64,000 nt of DNA from Liquidambar formosana. Its lineage: Eukaryota > Streptophyta > Magnoliopsida > Saxifragales > Altingiaceae. A program made the translations under genes and the position numbers. The stretch lies in contig CM077824.1 of the NCBI GenBank assembly GCA_039720395.1, positions 28,830,586 to 28,894,585 on the forward strand, written 5' to 3'. Below, piece after piece: positions 25,571-36,895 of this stretch (position 1 is the first letter of the stretch; each line of letters starts with the position of its first letter). The notes below the pieces were generated by a model. The model made no database searches, was not told the DNA's origin, and was given only the letters and a program-made list of their open reading frames with translations.

Positions 25571-26149
25571 ACAGGCAGAATACACTCCACAGCCTTATTT
25601 CATTCAAAACATTTAAGTAATCTTCTCCATTCTTTTCTTCTTCCTGTTACTTTAAGTTATTTAATGAAAATAAGCAAATAACCCCCCATTGAATCCAAAT
25701 AAAATATCAGAAAAATCAAATTCCCAATATATCAAAATCTCATTTTCAAGTTTTAGTACAAAATCCGTCTCCCGACAGATTTTCCTAAAACAAACATGCG
25801 TGGAATCCAATCCAAACATGCTAATAAAATCCCATAAAAAAACCAATGCTTATAATATTATAAACTCCCATTACCGCCAAAAATTATCTTTCAAAACTAA
25901 GATTTACGAAAATTCACTTTTCCCCAACACTTAGCCAATTTCAGCAACTTAAACCCTTAAGTTGCCAAATAAGGCTAAACGCACCCGAAAGGTACTCAAT
26001 GCACAAAACAAGCATCATAACACATCCAACCTCATAATATCATACACATGCATTACCCATGCATGAAGTCATCCGACAAATCAAGGGATTAAACTACGTT
26101 AACCATAGATTAAACCCTTAATACCCTATTTAAAAATTACGGGTTTACA

Positions 26150-26300
26150 ATTCTCCCCAACTAATAGGAAATTCGTCCCCGAATTTCGCTAAACCAAACT
26201 TAATGACATTCCATCATGAGTGGAAAGAAAAGAATAACAAAATACCCATCAAATACAAAACATATTGGAGTTAACACTATGGTTAGCTCACAAGTCTCAA
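26150..26300 (-). mobile_element. Stub of element D internal 3' end
   Basis: The minus strand next to the LTR reads TTAGTTGGGGAGAAT, a good polypurine tract. It is preceded by AATTCGGGGACGAATTT, the conserved chromovirus pre-PPT motif. Only about 150 bp of D internal sequence remain before the joint at 26301. No complete gene. Confidence 0.75.
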
Positions 26301-26338
26301 AGAATCAGAAGATGAGGTATTAGAAGAGATCTCGATAA

Positions 26339-26824
26339 TCAAGGGGGTAACATCTCCTGTGGTGCCTGTGGTGCCACTGGGGGTGGCGGAACCTCCGCTG
26401 GCAGTGGAACCTCTGGAGGCGGCTGTGGCTCAACAGGTGGTGGCACCTGTATGGGTGGCTGAGGTTCTACTGGTGGTAATAGCTCTCCTCCCCTGACACC
26501 AAACTGAATCCCTAGATCATGGAATACTCTATCCACAATCGACCCAAATAACTCCTCATCATCTACTACATGAAGAATCATTTCCCTAACATCACGATCA
26601 ATCCCTTGATAATAGCGCACCAGACGCCTCAGCACATCCGGGTCACAGACAGGCAAATCCCTCATGAGCCGAACAACCTCGCTATACACCAACGCCTGTG
26701 CATCAAAGGAGATAATGTCATGGTATCGCCTAGGGTCACGTGGTACAATACTATATGGGCCTATGAAGAAACCTCCCCATCGCTCATTCCCTTCCATCCT
26801 ATCATGAAAAGAAAACAAAATTAG
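26339..26824 (-). pseudogene. C2 leader ORF (copy of 9450-10025), truncated
   Basis: It carries the same proline-rich leader protein as in C, from the Met at MEGNERWGG through the PPVEPQPP repeats. Its end is altered: one G/A-run base is missing near 26340 compared with copy 1, and the D joint removes the tail. Function unknown. Confidence 0.5.
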
Positions 26825-26873
26825 TAATAAGTCTACAACATTTAATATAGTAAGTCGTTTCAGCCTAAACCTA

Positions 26874-26886
26874 GGCTCTGATACCA
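26874..26886 (-). other. Primer binding site, C2 copy
   Basis: The minus strand reads TGGTATCAGAGCC, as at 10081-10093. Confidence 0.8.
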
Positions 26887-26891
26887 AAATC

Positions 26892-29350
26892 TATCACGCC
26901 CCAAAAATAGCCTTACTTAAGCCTAATGTGGCGATAACAGTTCAGAAACCTTATCCATACATTCACGAAGCGAAGTCATTCTGATAATATTACATAACTT
27001 AGCACAAAACATTATTGTTCGATATTACATAACATATAAGTTCCAAATTACATTCTTTGAATAAAGCAAAATAAACTCTAATTCTAAATAGCAAGCTCCT
27101 TCTCCCATGTTTTCCTCAATTGCTCACAAATTTCTAGATCCTGATAATTATTTATTAATAAAAGGGTGAGCAAACCACAGCTCAGTGAGATAATTCCTCT
27201 TTGAACAACCAACATGGGTCTAATACAATTTATCATGCATAGGCAAGTATTTTGTAATATTCATGAGTCAATAATGCCTTTCTCGCATATAAAATTTTTT
27301 GCACATACCTATGCCTCTATTGCCTTTCGCAACCTGCAAAACAAATAATCACAGTATACCTGTCTACTCATACAGGATATACTCTCTATGACCACAGCAC
27401 ACACCTCTCATTATGTGTGTATACTACCCCACTGGCCTTTTGCCCTCAAAAATGGAGTAGCATATTAGTGCACTAACTGTCAGGTATTCTCAACCCGGTC
27501 GTCTCATCTCAACATCTCAACATTTCAATCTCAATTACAAATATAAGCAACTTCGCATAAACATTTCATACAATAGATTCATACATGTTATTACATGTAT
27601 TAATTATTATGGAGCTCAATATATGGATGATAATTTCATATATGTATGCAAATTAACCTCAATAGTATGTTTTCCCGTTATAAAATATGAATATGCATGC
27701 TCATGCATTATCATTCATATTATGTTCTACTACTATTAACAATCTAAATCAAACTACTCAACATAAATCTTAATGCCAAATATTCAATTTGGGACAATTT
27801 GAAATTTTCATAAACATAGAGGCTATATTGCAAATACAAGAATTATGAGGACTATGATGACATCATAGAAATGTTAATAAAAGTCCCTAAAGTGTTTTAC
27901 TTTTCACCAATATCTCATAGATTCAAACATAACTCAATTTGGAATCCATTTGAGCTATTTTTAGTACGTAGGGGTATAATAGTCATTTTACAAGTGAATA
28001 AAATAATGCTCAAAATAAAAATATTCATTTTGCCTCACAATATCCTCATATAGATTTTGTTCATATGAATCCAATGTTTTAAATGGTAACTTAATCGGAA
28101 TTCAATACACTTTGTTTAAGGTAATCAAAGTTTGAAAACAAATTACATAAAAGGGTTATAATATCCTAATTTTTGAAACCCATGTTATCACAATCAAATG
28201 ATTACAAAATTGTAAATATAGGTTTCTAGTATTTTTATATGATTTTTAAAAATATTTTTAGCTCCAAAGGAGGGCCCCACATGGCCAATTGCACTAAGGT
28301 CCAGGTGGCCTATGGTACACCCTGCCACACCTAACCAACCTGCACATCTTCTTCCCCGTGCAACTACAAAAAAACAGTGCTGTTCACATTTTTTTCAACT
28401 AATTATCCAAACTTCAAAAATTCATAACTAATTCATTTCTTAACCTTTTTCGATGATTCAAAAGCCCATTTTGCTTAGTTTTTCATGTAAAATATTATAA
28501 AAATATCAAAAAAATTAAATGAGTTACGAAGTCATACAGTTTTTCATATTTGTGTTTCGGGTTGTCCCATTTATTTCTCCCAACCTACATTGTATTAAAG
28601 GCTAAGATTTATACAGAAGCTTCTCTATAGTATCATAAAACTATGGTACAAATTTCATGAAGTTTCATTTACTGTGCATAGAGAACCAATCAAACAAAGT
28701 ATGAGGGAAGCCATTGATGCTTCTTTGAAGCTCCAAAAATTATCCAAACATCAACCAATCCTCATGAAACTTTTAGAACCTATCCTATATCATTCAAAGA
28801 AGAAAAATCTCACCTTAGCTTTGTAGAAAAATGTTTTGAAACTTCCATAGTTTGAGCTCCCTTTTTTCTCCTTCTTTCTTTCTCTCTATTTCTCTCTTGT
28901 TTTTACACTCTCTTAGCAGCCCAAAATAGCACGAAAATGAGCTGAAAATTAGCCCTTTTATACCCCCTCAAGTCAAAGGAAGTCTCCCCTCATTAATTTG
29001 TGAAGATTCCCCCTTATCCCTTTGTCCCCAAGCAAACCATTTCTTTTTCCTCAAGCAAACGTGGCTGTTTTTGTTGGTTTGTTTTGTTTTGCTTTACTTT
29101 TTTAGCAATTCATAAAATTTAGCCACCTATCCCCTCCCATGTAAGCAATGACCTCATCTGAAGGATTAATTACATCATTAATCCTATTATAATAAGTTAG
29201 TAAATTTTTTTTTTCTTTTTGTTTTGTTATATATAATCCTAAAGTTTTGGTGATTAAATAAGAATAAATATTAATAAGGATTATAATTATGATAACAACA
29301 ATAATAAAAATAATAATCACAATAATTAATTTATAATTAGAGTGGTAAAT
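26892..29350 (-). repeat. C-family LTR, second copy, right end deleted
   Basis: It matches 10099-12562 but lacks the terminal ATTTGGGTTATCACA and the TSD. At 29351-29357 a short AT filler joins it directly to element A at AAGATGCCGAGG. Confidence 0.9.
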
Positions 29351-29357
29351 AATAATA

Positions 29358-30200
29358 AAGATGCCGAGGTCAGTGATGTTAGGAGCAAGCCAGTATTTCT
29401 TCCTCGGGATAAAGGGGAGTCTGGAGAAAAGCTGCTTTTTTTTGGGGATGTAGAATCTGATGAGACAGTGTGGTGGCCCCATAACGATGCCTTGGTTGTG
29501 CGCGTGCTCATTGGGAACTATGATGTGGGAAAAGTCTACGTAGACAATGGAGCATCCGTGAACGTAATGTTCCAAAAACTATTTAGGCAACTCGGGCTGA
29601 AAGACTCTGATCTCAAACCTTACCACGTCAGCTTGAAGGCTTTCAGTGGGAACATGACATTTCTATTAGGGTAAATAACTCTCCTAGTTTGAGCGGGGCC
29701 AATCCAAACAATGGAAACTTTTGTGGTCATCCAGGAGAAATTAGCCTATAATGTAATCCTTAGAAGACCCTGGATCCATGCCATCAAGGCTATTCCGTCT
29801 TCTTACCACCAGTCTATCAGGTTCTCGAGTCCGGAGGGGATCATGGAGATAAAGGAAAGCCAAACAGCAGCTAGAGAATGTTTCTTGGTTGAGTATGCAG
29901 GCTACTCGACTTCTTCGGGGGATAAGCTAAAGTCTAAAATCCCCCAACTCCCTAGCTTGGAGAATGAAAAAACTAAGACCTCAAAGTAAGCACTAGAACA
30001 GAAGAAGAAAGCTAAGGTTGATCAAGCCTCCTTATAGCAACGAAAGGGGGAGCGGCCTGGGGTAGAAGAAACTGCTCTAGAGCCCGCAGATCGAACGAAG
30101 GAAGAACTTGTAAAGAAGATAATTAATCTCGAGGTTCCGAAGAGGTTTTTCTGGATTGGAAAATCATTGAATGAGACCGACGCTGTAGAATTGTTCTAAT
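29358..30200 (+). pseudogene. Element A protease region, copy 2
   Basis: Nearly identical to 12681-13522. It includes the VDNGASVNVMF protease motif and the RRPWIHAIKAIPS segment, with the same stop after FLLG (29672-29674). The first ~100 bp of the copy-1 region are deleted. Confidence 0.8.
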
Positions 30201-30202
30201 TT

Positions 30203-32284
30203 TTGAAAAATAATGTCAATGTGTTTGCTTGTTCACCCCATGAGATGCCTGGAATCGACCCGAGAATTATACAGCACGAGCTGCAGGTAAACCCGAACTG
30301 CAAACCTGTAGTCCTAAAGCAATGGAGGCTATCTAATGATCGAGCTCAAATGATTTCTGCTGAGGTGGATAAGCTTTTAAGGGCGGGATTCATTCGAGAG
30401 GTGAAGTACCCAAGCTGGTTTGCCAATCCCGTATGTATAAGAAAGAAAACTGGAGACTAGCGTGTATGCATTGACTGCACAGATCTTAACAAGGCATGCC
30501 CCAAAGACAGTTTCCCATTACTAAAGATTGACCAGCTAATATACTCCATCTTAGGTTACGAGCGACTAAGCATCTTCGATGCCTTCTTGGGTTATCATCA
30601 AATACCTATGGTAGAACACGATCAAAATAAAACAGGGTTTATTACCTCGAAGGAAACCTACTGCTACAAGGTAATGCCATTTGGACTGAAGAATGCTGGG
30701 GCAACCTATCAACGTCTTGTAAGTAGGATGTTCAAGGGATTGATTAGTAAAAGCCTAGAAGCATATATCAATGACACCATTGTAAAGAGTAGTTCTGAGA
30801 AAAATCACTTAGCAGATCTGACTGAAACCTTCGCTCGACTCAAGGAGTACGGGATGAAGTTGAATGCAAAGAAAAGCTCATTTGGAATAGACTTGGGAAA
30901 GTTTCTGGGTCACTTAGTCTCGAGAAGAGGGATTAAGGCAAACCCGAGTAAGATTGAGGCAATCAGAACCCTCAAGACACCAACAAAGGTTAGAGATGTC
31001 CAACAGTTAAATGGGATGGTGGCAGCACTTATCAGATTTATCTTAAGGTCATCAGACAAATGCCACATTTTCTTCCAGATCCTAAAGAAGGGTAAAAACT
31101 TGGGATGGAACACAGAATGTCAGGAAGCTTACCAAAAACTGGTTGCTCACTTAGAAACACTCCCCACCCTAACCTACCCTCACCTTAGGGAAACACTTTA
31201 CCTATACCTAGCGGTTTCAGCACATTCCCTTAGTGGAGTACTCATCGCCCAGCGTGGTCACGAGCAAAAGCTAATTTATTATATTAGCAAGACATTACTG
31301 GATGCTAAAACTCGCTACCTACCCCTCGAAAAATTAATTCTAGCCCTTGTCACAGCCTCTCTGCCTGAATTGGGAGGGGAGGGGGAAGACAATATAGACA
31401 GTGATAATAAGACGAAATGGGAGCTTAAAGTGGATGGGGCATCGAACGGAAAAGGAGCAGGTTTGGGTATTGTGCTAACAAATTCCGAAGGAGAAATCAT
31501 TGAGCAGGCGATAAGGCTTATGTTTCCAGCCTTAAACAATGAAGCTGAGTATGAGGCAGTTGTGGCTGGACTAGGGATAGCCCCAGCAGTGGGAGTAAAA
31601 GATTTGTTAGTATATAGCGACTTCAGACTCGTGGTTAACCAGCTAAACAAAGAATATGAGGCCAAAAACGAGAGAATGATCGCGTACATGCACAAGGTCT
31701 GGGAGTTGGCTTCAGATTTCAAGAGCATTGAGTTTAGGCATTTCGTGAGGGATCAGAACAGACATGCAGATGGGTTGGCTGCTCTAGCTGCAGCACTGGA
31801 AACAGATACTCCTCAGACCATAAGTGTTGAGATCCTTCAAGAACCCAGTATTAGAACAGAAGATGTCATCTTGGACATTTAGACTTCATCCCTGAGCTGG
31901 ATGGACGAGATAATTGCTTATTTACAAAGAGATGAACTACCCGAGGATAGGAACCAGGGTCATCGAGTTCGAATTAAGGTAGCTCGATTTTGGTTATCTC
32001 CTTCGGGCAGTCTCTATAAAAGATCTTATACAGGGCCATACTTAAAGTGCGTGTATCCAGACCAGGTGCTAGACCTTTTGACTGAACTCCATGAGGGGTC
32101 ATGTGGGGGTCACACAGGAGGAAGATCATTACCCCATAGAGCGAACTCCTGGGGGTATTGGTGGCCATATATGTAGAAAGATGCTATCAGATACGTTAAA
32201 AGATGTCCGAAGTGCCAGATGTTTGCCGATAAAATACACTAGCCAGCCCAAGAATTATATCCCATATCCATTCCTTGGCCATTC
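30203..32284 (+). pseudogene. Element A pol, copy 2: RT, RNase H, aRNase H, integrase start
   Basis: Same domain order as 13523-15607. The YINDT catalytic substitution and the missing block between RNase H and archaeal-type RNase H are shared, so both predate the duplication. Copy 2 has a TAG near 30458 after RKKTGD that copy 1 lacks. It reads through where copy 1 has TGA at 13986, giving one long frame from 30587 to 31882. The integrase zinc domain ends at 32284 and continues after LTR F at 35337. Confidence 0.88.
32280..32284. repeat. TSD of solo LTR F (CATTC, left)
   Basis: Matches 35332-35336 exactly. Confidence 0.9.
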
Positions 32285-34388
32285 TGTGGATCCAGGAAAG
32301 TGGATGGCCCACGAGGGTTGAAAGGAAAATAGGTTTGAAAACGAAAAGGAGTCGCCACCTTATTTTTTAAAGGAAACAAGGAAAACCCTAAAATGTTTTA
32401 TTTTCCAAAACGAGTGACTCCATGTTTAAAGATGGAAAGGCAAAAAGTCTTTTGGAAACCAAAGATTGTGGATTCGGAGGCTAAGTTACAATATGGGAAG
32501 GTTCTAGGCAAAGCCTATAGGCACCCATATCGCCCTAAACGGTCTCTTAATTTAATTGGGCTAAATCAAAGTCTTAAACACTTAAGAAATAGCAATTATC
32601 ATCACAAGGCAGCATGCATATCATCTATTCATTCATCCACATAATCAAATAAATCAAAGAAAAATAGAAAAGAGAAAAAGGATAGAGAAAACCTAGGATA
32701 CTTAGTATCCTAGGGTAGACTTGAATCTCACGAAGAGCGCGTACATACCATATATGGAAATACATAGATCAAAGTCCACGTAGTTTAAAAGGGAATAGGG
32801 TTATAACCTAATAGAGGCCTATGGTAAACCCTAAGTTTCCTTTCATAGATAAAAGAGTTTCCAAAGATAAATGATTCTCAAAAAATCTTTTAGAAAATAT
32901 GGAATTTCAAGTAAAGATAGAAACTTTGATTTAAAAAGGAATTTCTTTATAAATGGAAATTATAGGAATTACCATACCCCTCTATTAGGAAATAACCCTA
33001 AGAGGGAGAAAGGGAAAGTTTCAAGGAAAGGAAAGAAAGGTGAATTAGGGCACCTTCATACCCAACTTACCTTAAGCAAAAGCAACCTGTCAAAAATAAC
33101 TACCCTATTGCATAAGGTAATTACTTTATTTGCAAGATTTCATCTTGCAATAGCCAAAATAATCACCCCACATTGGTGGGGTAATTGCACCTGTCATATC
33201 CCACTTTCTACGGGTTTATACCTGTCATGTACCTGCAATTTGCATGCAAAACATACCAAACATACCAACAAACCAAACTAGTTTCTAACCAAGCAATTAT
33301 TATGCTTAAACATAGGCTAACACATGCTCAAAATATCACATTAAGGACAAATAACAAATCTGGACAGAATTGAAATAAGGCTTAAAATCACCCACAAATC
33401 ATGTAAACAACATGAATCATGAAATAATATAAACCCTAATTCAACCCTATATGCAATAACATGCAAACAAACCTAAAATCAACTACCATGAATGCAAAAA
33501 TATCATAGTTATCTAATATGCAGCACATATACAGCAACTATGAAGAAAAACTAAAGAAAAATCCTAAGCTACCATGCTATATGCAACTAAACCAATGCAA
33601 GGATGATAAAAACCCTAGAATCACAATTGTGCATAGAATCACATGAAATAAGCCTAAATCATGCAAAACCGAATATGAACAACATTCTAACCATGCATAT
33701 TAACCAATAGAATAATCAACACATGATAAAGACATAGGCTTGCACATGAAATATAGCTATTCTAAGCATAATCTCAATTTCAGCACAAGAGAAACCATAT
33801 AATCCCAACTATGCATTAAATCACATGAAATAACACTTCAGCATGCAAAACAGCCCATAAACATCATCCTAATCATGCATACTAACTAATAGAAGTAGCA
33901 AAACATGATAAAAACATATGCTTCAATATGCAAAAGAGTTATTTCATGCAAAAAACCAATTTCAGCACTAAGGAAACCCTAAAGTCACAACTACACATAA
34001 AATCACATGGAATAACATTATATCATGCAAAACCAGCCATAAACAATATCCTAATCATGCATACTAGCTAATAGAAGTATCAACACATGATAAAAACATA
34101 AGCTTGAGCTTGAAATAATAGCTATTCAATGCAAAACCCTAGTTTAAAAGAGAGAAAATGAGGTATACCTGTATGTAGAACCTTACTGCTGTAGAGTCTT
34201 CTTCTCCTCGTGTACTGCTAGAAACACTCTCCTTCAAGCCTTCAAGCAAAACTCCAGCCCTCACCTAAACTCTCTCTCTCACTTTCTCACTCAGAATTAG
34301 GTTAAACTATCCTAAGGATGGCTGTAATTGCCTCCAAGTCTCTTTCTCTCCAAAAAAATGCCTCCCCTAGTGCTGAAATATAAGAGGG

Positions 34389-34396
34389 TATTTATA
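34389..34396 (-). promoter_or_regulatory. TATA box of LTR F
   Basis: TATAAATA on the minus strand, in the position equivalent to the B LTR TATA. Confidence 0.55.
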
Positions 34397-34584
34397 GGGT
34401 TTGAGGTGAAACCCTCCATGGTTGGGATTAAAACCCTAGGTATTGATCCAAGGGCTCTTAGAGACTCCCTTGGGGCTCAAGTAGATCAATTAGGGTTGAA
34501 AATAGGGTTAAATGGCGACTGGAAGCGGAATATTTCGAGAAAATAGGAAGGATCCCACTTCAGCATTCAAAAAATGGAAAGAGG

Positions 34585-34640
34585 CTCGGGTGACCACCTG
34601 GGACTAGGCGGCTAGCTACCCAGGCCTGGGTAGTCACTTG
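34585..34640. repeat. GC-rich quasi-palindrome in LTR F
   Basis: Arms at 34590-34602 (GTGACCACCTGGG) and 34625-34637 (CCTGGGTAGTCAC) are near-complementary. The perfect 12-bp palindrome CCCAGGCCTGGG sits at the right arm. It is homologous to 43054-43106 in element B and stands out in AT-rich DNA. On the minus strand it lies upstream of the F TATA box. Confidence 0.7.
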
Positions 34641-35331
34641 AGGCCTTGTCATCTTATGCCCACTTCTGACCCTTTCGACTTCCAAATGTATTTCGGGGCT
34701 CAAATCAACTCCGATTTTGACGAAACGAAAGCCAAAACGCCCATGTTTTGAAGGAGAATGTAATTTGAGTCACTTGAGGGAAAAAAACCCGAGCCATGGC
34801 TGCATGGTTAGGTCCTACAAAGGCGGTTAACCTTAGCTTAGGTATGCACATAGGGTTGCACCGAATGTCTTTTAATTTGAAATTTAACCTCCCTAAACAC
34901 ATTTGGGGATGAAATTAAGACTAATCAAATTCAAATGAATAGTCATAAAATGAAAATCATGAGCCAATTCGAGTTAACCCGAAATAGGTCTCTTAACCAA
35001 CCTGATCCATATTGAGCCATTCTAATCCCGAACCATCAATTCATCAAATTGAACCCATAAATACCTCAAATGCATCTATATGAACTCCAATTGGCAACTT
35101 GGAGATCATTTTAAGGTCAAATGGAAAGTTTGTGACCTAAAAGACGATTATGCCCCTCAAATCACAAAAGTTCTTATTAATCCTCAAGATCAACTCCAAA
35201 TCAAACCAAAATTCATACACATCATCCTCAAGACCCTAGAAACTCAATGCAAAAGACTAGACTCAAAAAGGAAACAAAAAGACACATGAAATGATAAACC
35301 CTAGCTAAGGTGGCAAAAATGGGGTGTGACA

Positions 35332-35336
35332 CATTC
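35332..35336. repeat. TSD of solo LTR F (CATTC, right)
   Basis: Exact match to 32280-32284 and 15603-15607. Confidence 0.9.
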
Positions 35337-36176
35337 GTGCAGTGGGGCTTGGATCTTGTAGGCTTACTGCCTGCAGCCTCGGGGAACAGGAAATACTTGT
35401 TTATCGCAATTGACTATTTCACCAAATGGGTGGAAGCAATTGCGCTTGCATCAATTAAGGACTAAGACATTATCAAATTCCTTTGGGAAAATATTATTAC
35501 CCGCTTCGGGGTCCCTAGGGCATTCTTGTCGGATAACGGAACTCAATTTGAAAGTAAGAGAACCAAGGAGTTCAGTACGGAGCAGGGGATCCAGTGGTGG
35601 TATTCGAGCGCGAGCTACCCTCAATGCACTGGCCAAGCAAAGGTAACAAATAAGATTATAGTGGTAGGGATAAAGAAGAGGCTGAACAATGCCAAAGGAC
35701 CATGGCCAGATTAGTTGCATTCAGTCCTGTGGGCATACCGAACTACGCCTAGGAGGTCCACAGGAGAAACTCCATTTTCAATGACTTACGGGATGGAAGC
35801 AGTGATTCCAACAGAATTGGGCTTACCAGGTCTTAGGACAGAGCAGTATGATGCTACGACAAACGAATAAGTATTGGCTCGGGATTTGGATCTGGCAGAG
35901 GAAAGAAGGGAAAGAGCTCGAATCAAAATGGCATCTTACTAGCAAAATTTGAGAAAATATTACAACAGAAGGGTCAGGTCTAGAGAGTTCAAAGCAGGAG
36001 AATTGCTGCTCAGGTAAGTCAACCCAGCAGAAGGGAAGCTTGGGGCAACATGGGAAGGACCCTACGAGGTCATCAGTACGGGAGGAACAAGTTTATATAG
36101 ACTAAAGAATGTAGAGACAAGATAGGAACTCTCGAGGTCAGTTAATATAGCTAATTTGAGATTGTTTTACCGTTGA
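35337..36176 (+). pseudogene. Element A integrase core and C-terminus (inactive)
   Basis: It continues the integrase after LTR F: QWGLDLVG with the first catalytic Asp, LSDNGTQFES with the second, and then GQAKVTNK, where the catalytic Glu is replaced by Lys (codon 35640-35642). After that come the [14 protein letters not shown] segment, the GMEAVIPTE motif and the end of the C-terminal domain (GPYEVIS). Nonsense codons occur near 35463, 35711, 35869, 35940, 36016 and 36121. The reading ends near 36176 with a stop after the LRLFYR-like tail. Confidence 0.87.
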
Positions 36177-36895
36177 GAAATTTGTAATTACACGCAAAGA
36201 TCATTCAATACAAATACAGATGTTTGTGCATGTATCATTTTGAACTAAAAACGCTTGCGTAAGAACGGGTCCAAGTCATCTACTGATTAATAATAGGCAC
36301 AAGTCTCTCCTAAGAGGAGGCCCGAGATTAAGAAAGCTGGTAATAGGTTGAAAAGGAACCTGCTTAAGAATGGGTCCAGGTCAGCTATTGCCTAAGAACA
36401 GGCTCAATCCTAAGTCTTGCCCAAGAATAGGTCTAAACACAATTTGCCTAAGAACAGGCTCAATCCTAAGTCTTGCCCAAGAATGGGTCCAAGCACAGTT
36501 TGCCTAAAAACAGGCTCAATCCTAAGTCTTGCCCAAGTTTGGGTCCAAGCAAAATTTGCCCAAGAGTAAGCTCGACTCTAAGTACCTGCCCAGAAATGGA
36601 ACTAGGTTAAAATCCAGAACGAGATTGGACTTATGTGCACCCAATCTATTAGCAAAAGCAAATGTCACGTGGCAGCGTAAGAGTTTGCCTGATTTCACAT
36701 TTTAGCGCATAGGGATTACAGAGGTAAAAAAAAAAAAGGCATAAATAAATAGACAAATATAGACTTGGAAGCAAGCATACATAGATACACATAACTAGCA
36801 GAGAAAAAAGAATATATCTTATTCCAAAAAAAAATTTATAAGTGTCTGTACAAGCTTAGGCACTTAGCCGAGAAAAAGAAAAGGAAAATAAAGCC
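36177..36895 (+). repeat. Element A 3' non-coding region with 56-bp tandem repeats
   Basis: Four well-kept repeats start GCCTAAGAACAGGCT or close to it at 36390, 36446, 36502 and 36558, exactly 56 bp apart. Weaker copies reach back to about 36242. Each unit has paired phrases of the form aagaacaggctc / aagaatgggtcc. The rest, 36610-36895, is AT-rich with an A run near 36727. No gene on the + strand. Confidence 0.8.

Larger units (their letters stand above)
23667..26149 (-). repeat. LTR D (chromovirus 3' LTR)
   Basis: A 2483-bp block from TGTCACGACCC to GGGTTTACA (TG...CA). It is unrelated in its interior to the C LTR but has similar ends. The TATA box is on the minus strand at 25386-25393. 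Four copies of a palindromic TTCAGTCGACTGAA-type motif lie just upstream of it (25468-25570). Beyond 26149 the sequence is typical of the 3' end of a chromovirus, so this is the 3' LTR of a minus-strand element. Confidence 0.85.
26301..33882. repeat. Long direct duplication, copy 2
   Basis: Second copy of 9507-17201, joined to the D stub at AGAATCAGAAGATG. It lacks the outer end of the C LTR and about 100 bp of A (junction 29351-29357). Beyond 33882 it continues into the rest of LTR F, which copy 1 does not, because B' is inserted there. Confidence 0.9.
32285..35331 (-). mobile_element. Solo LTR F inserted in element A integrase
   Basis: A 3047-bp block from TGTGGATCCAGG to GGGGTGTGACA with exact TSD CATTC on both sides and no coding capacity: a solo LTR of a Tat-type element related to B but diverged. 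The TATA box is on the minus strand at 34389-34396 (TATAAATA). A GC-rich quasi-palindrome lies at 34585-34640. Open frames within it lack similarity to known domains. Removing it restores the integrase reading PWPF to QWGLDLVG. Confidence 0.9.
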
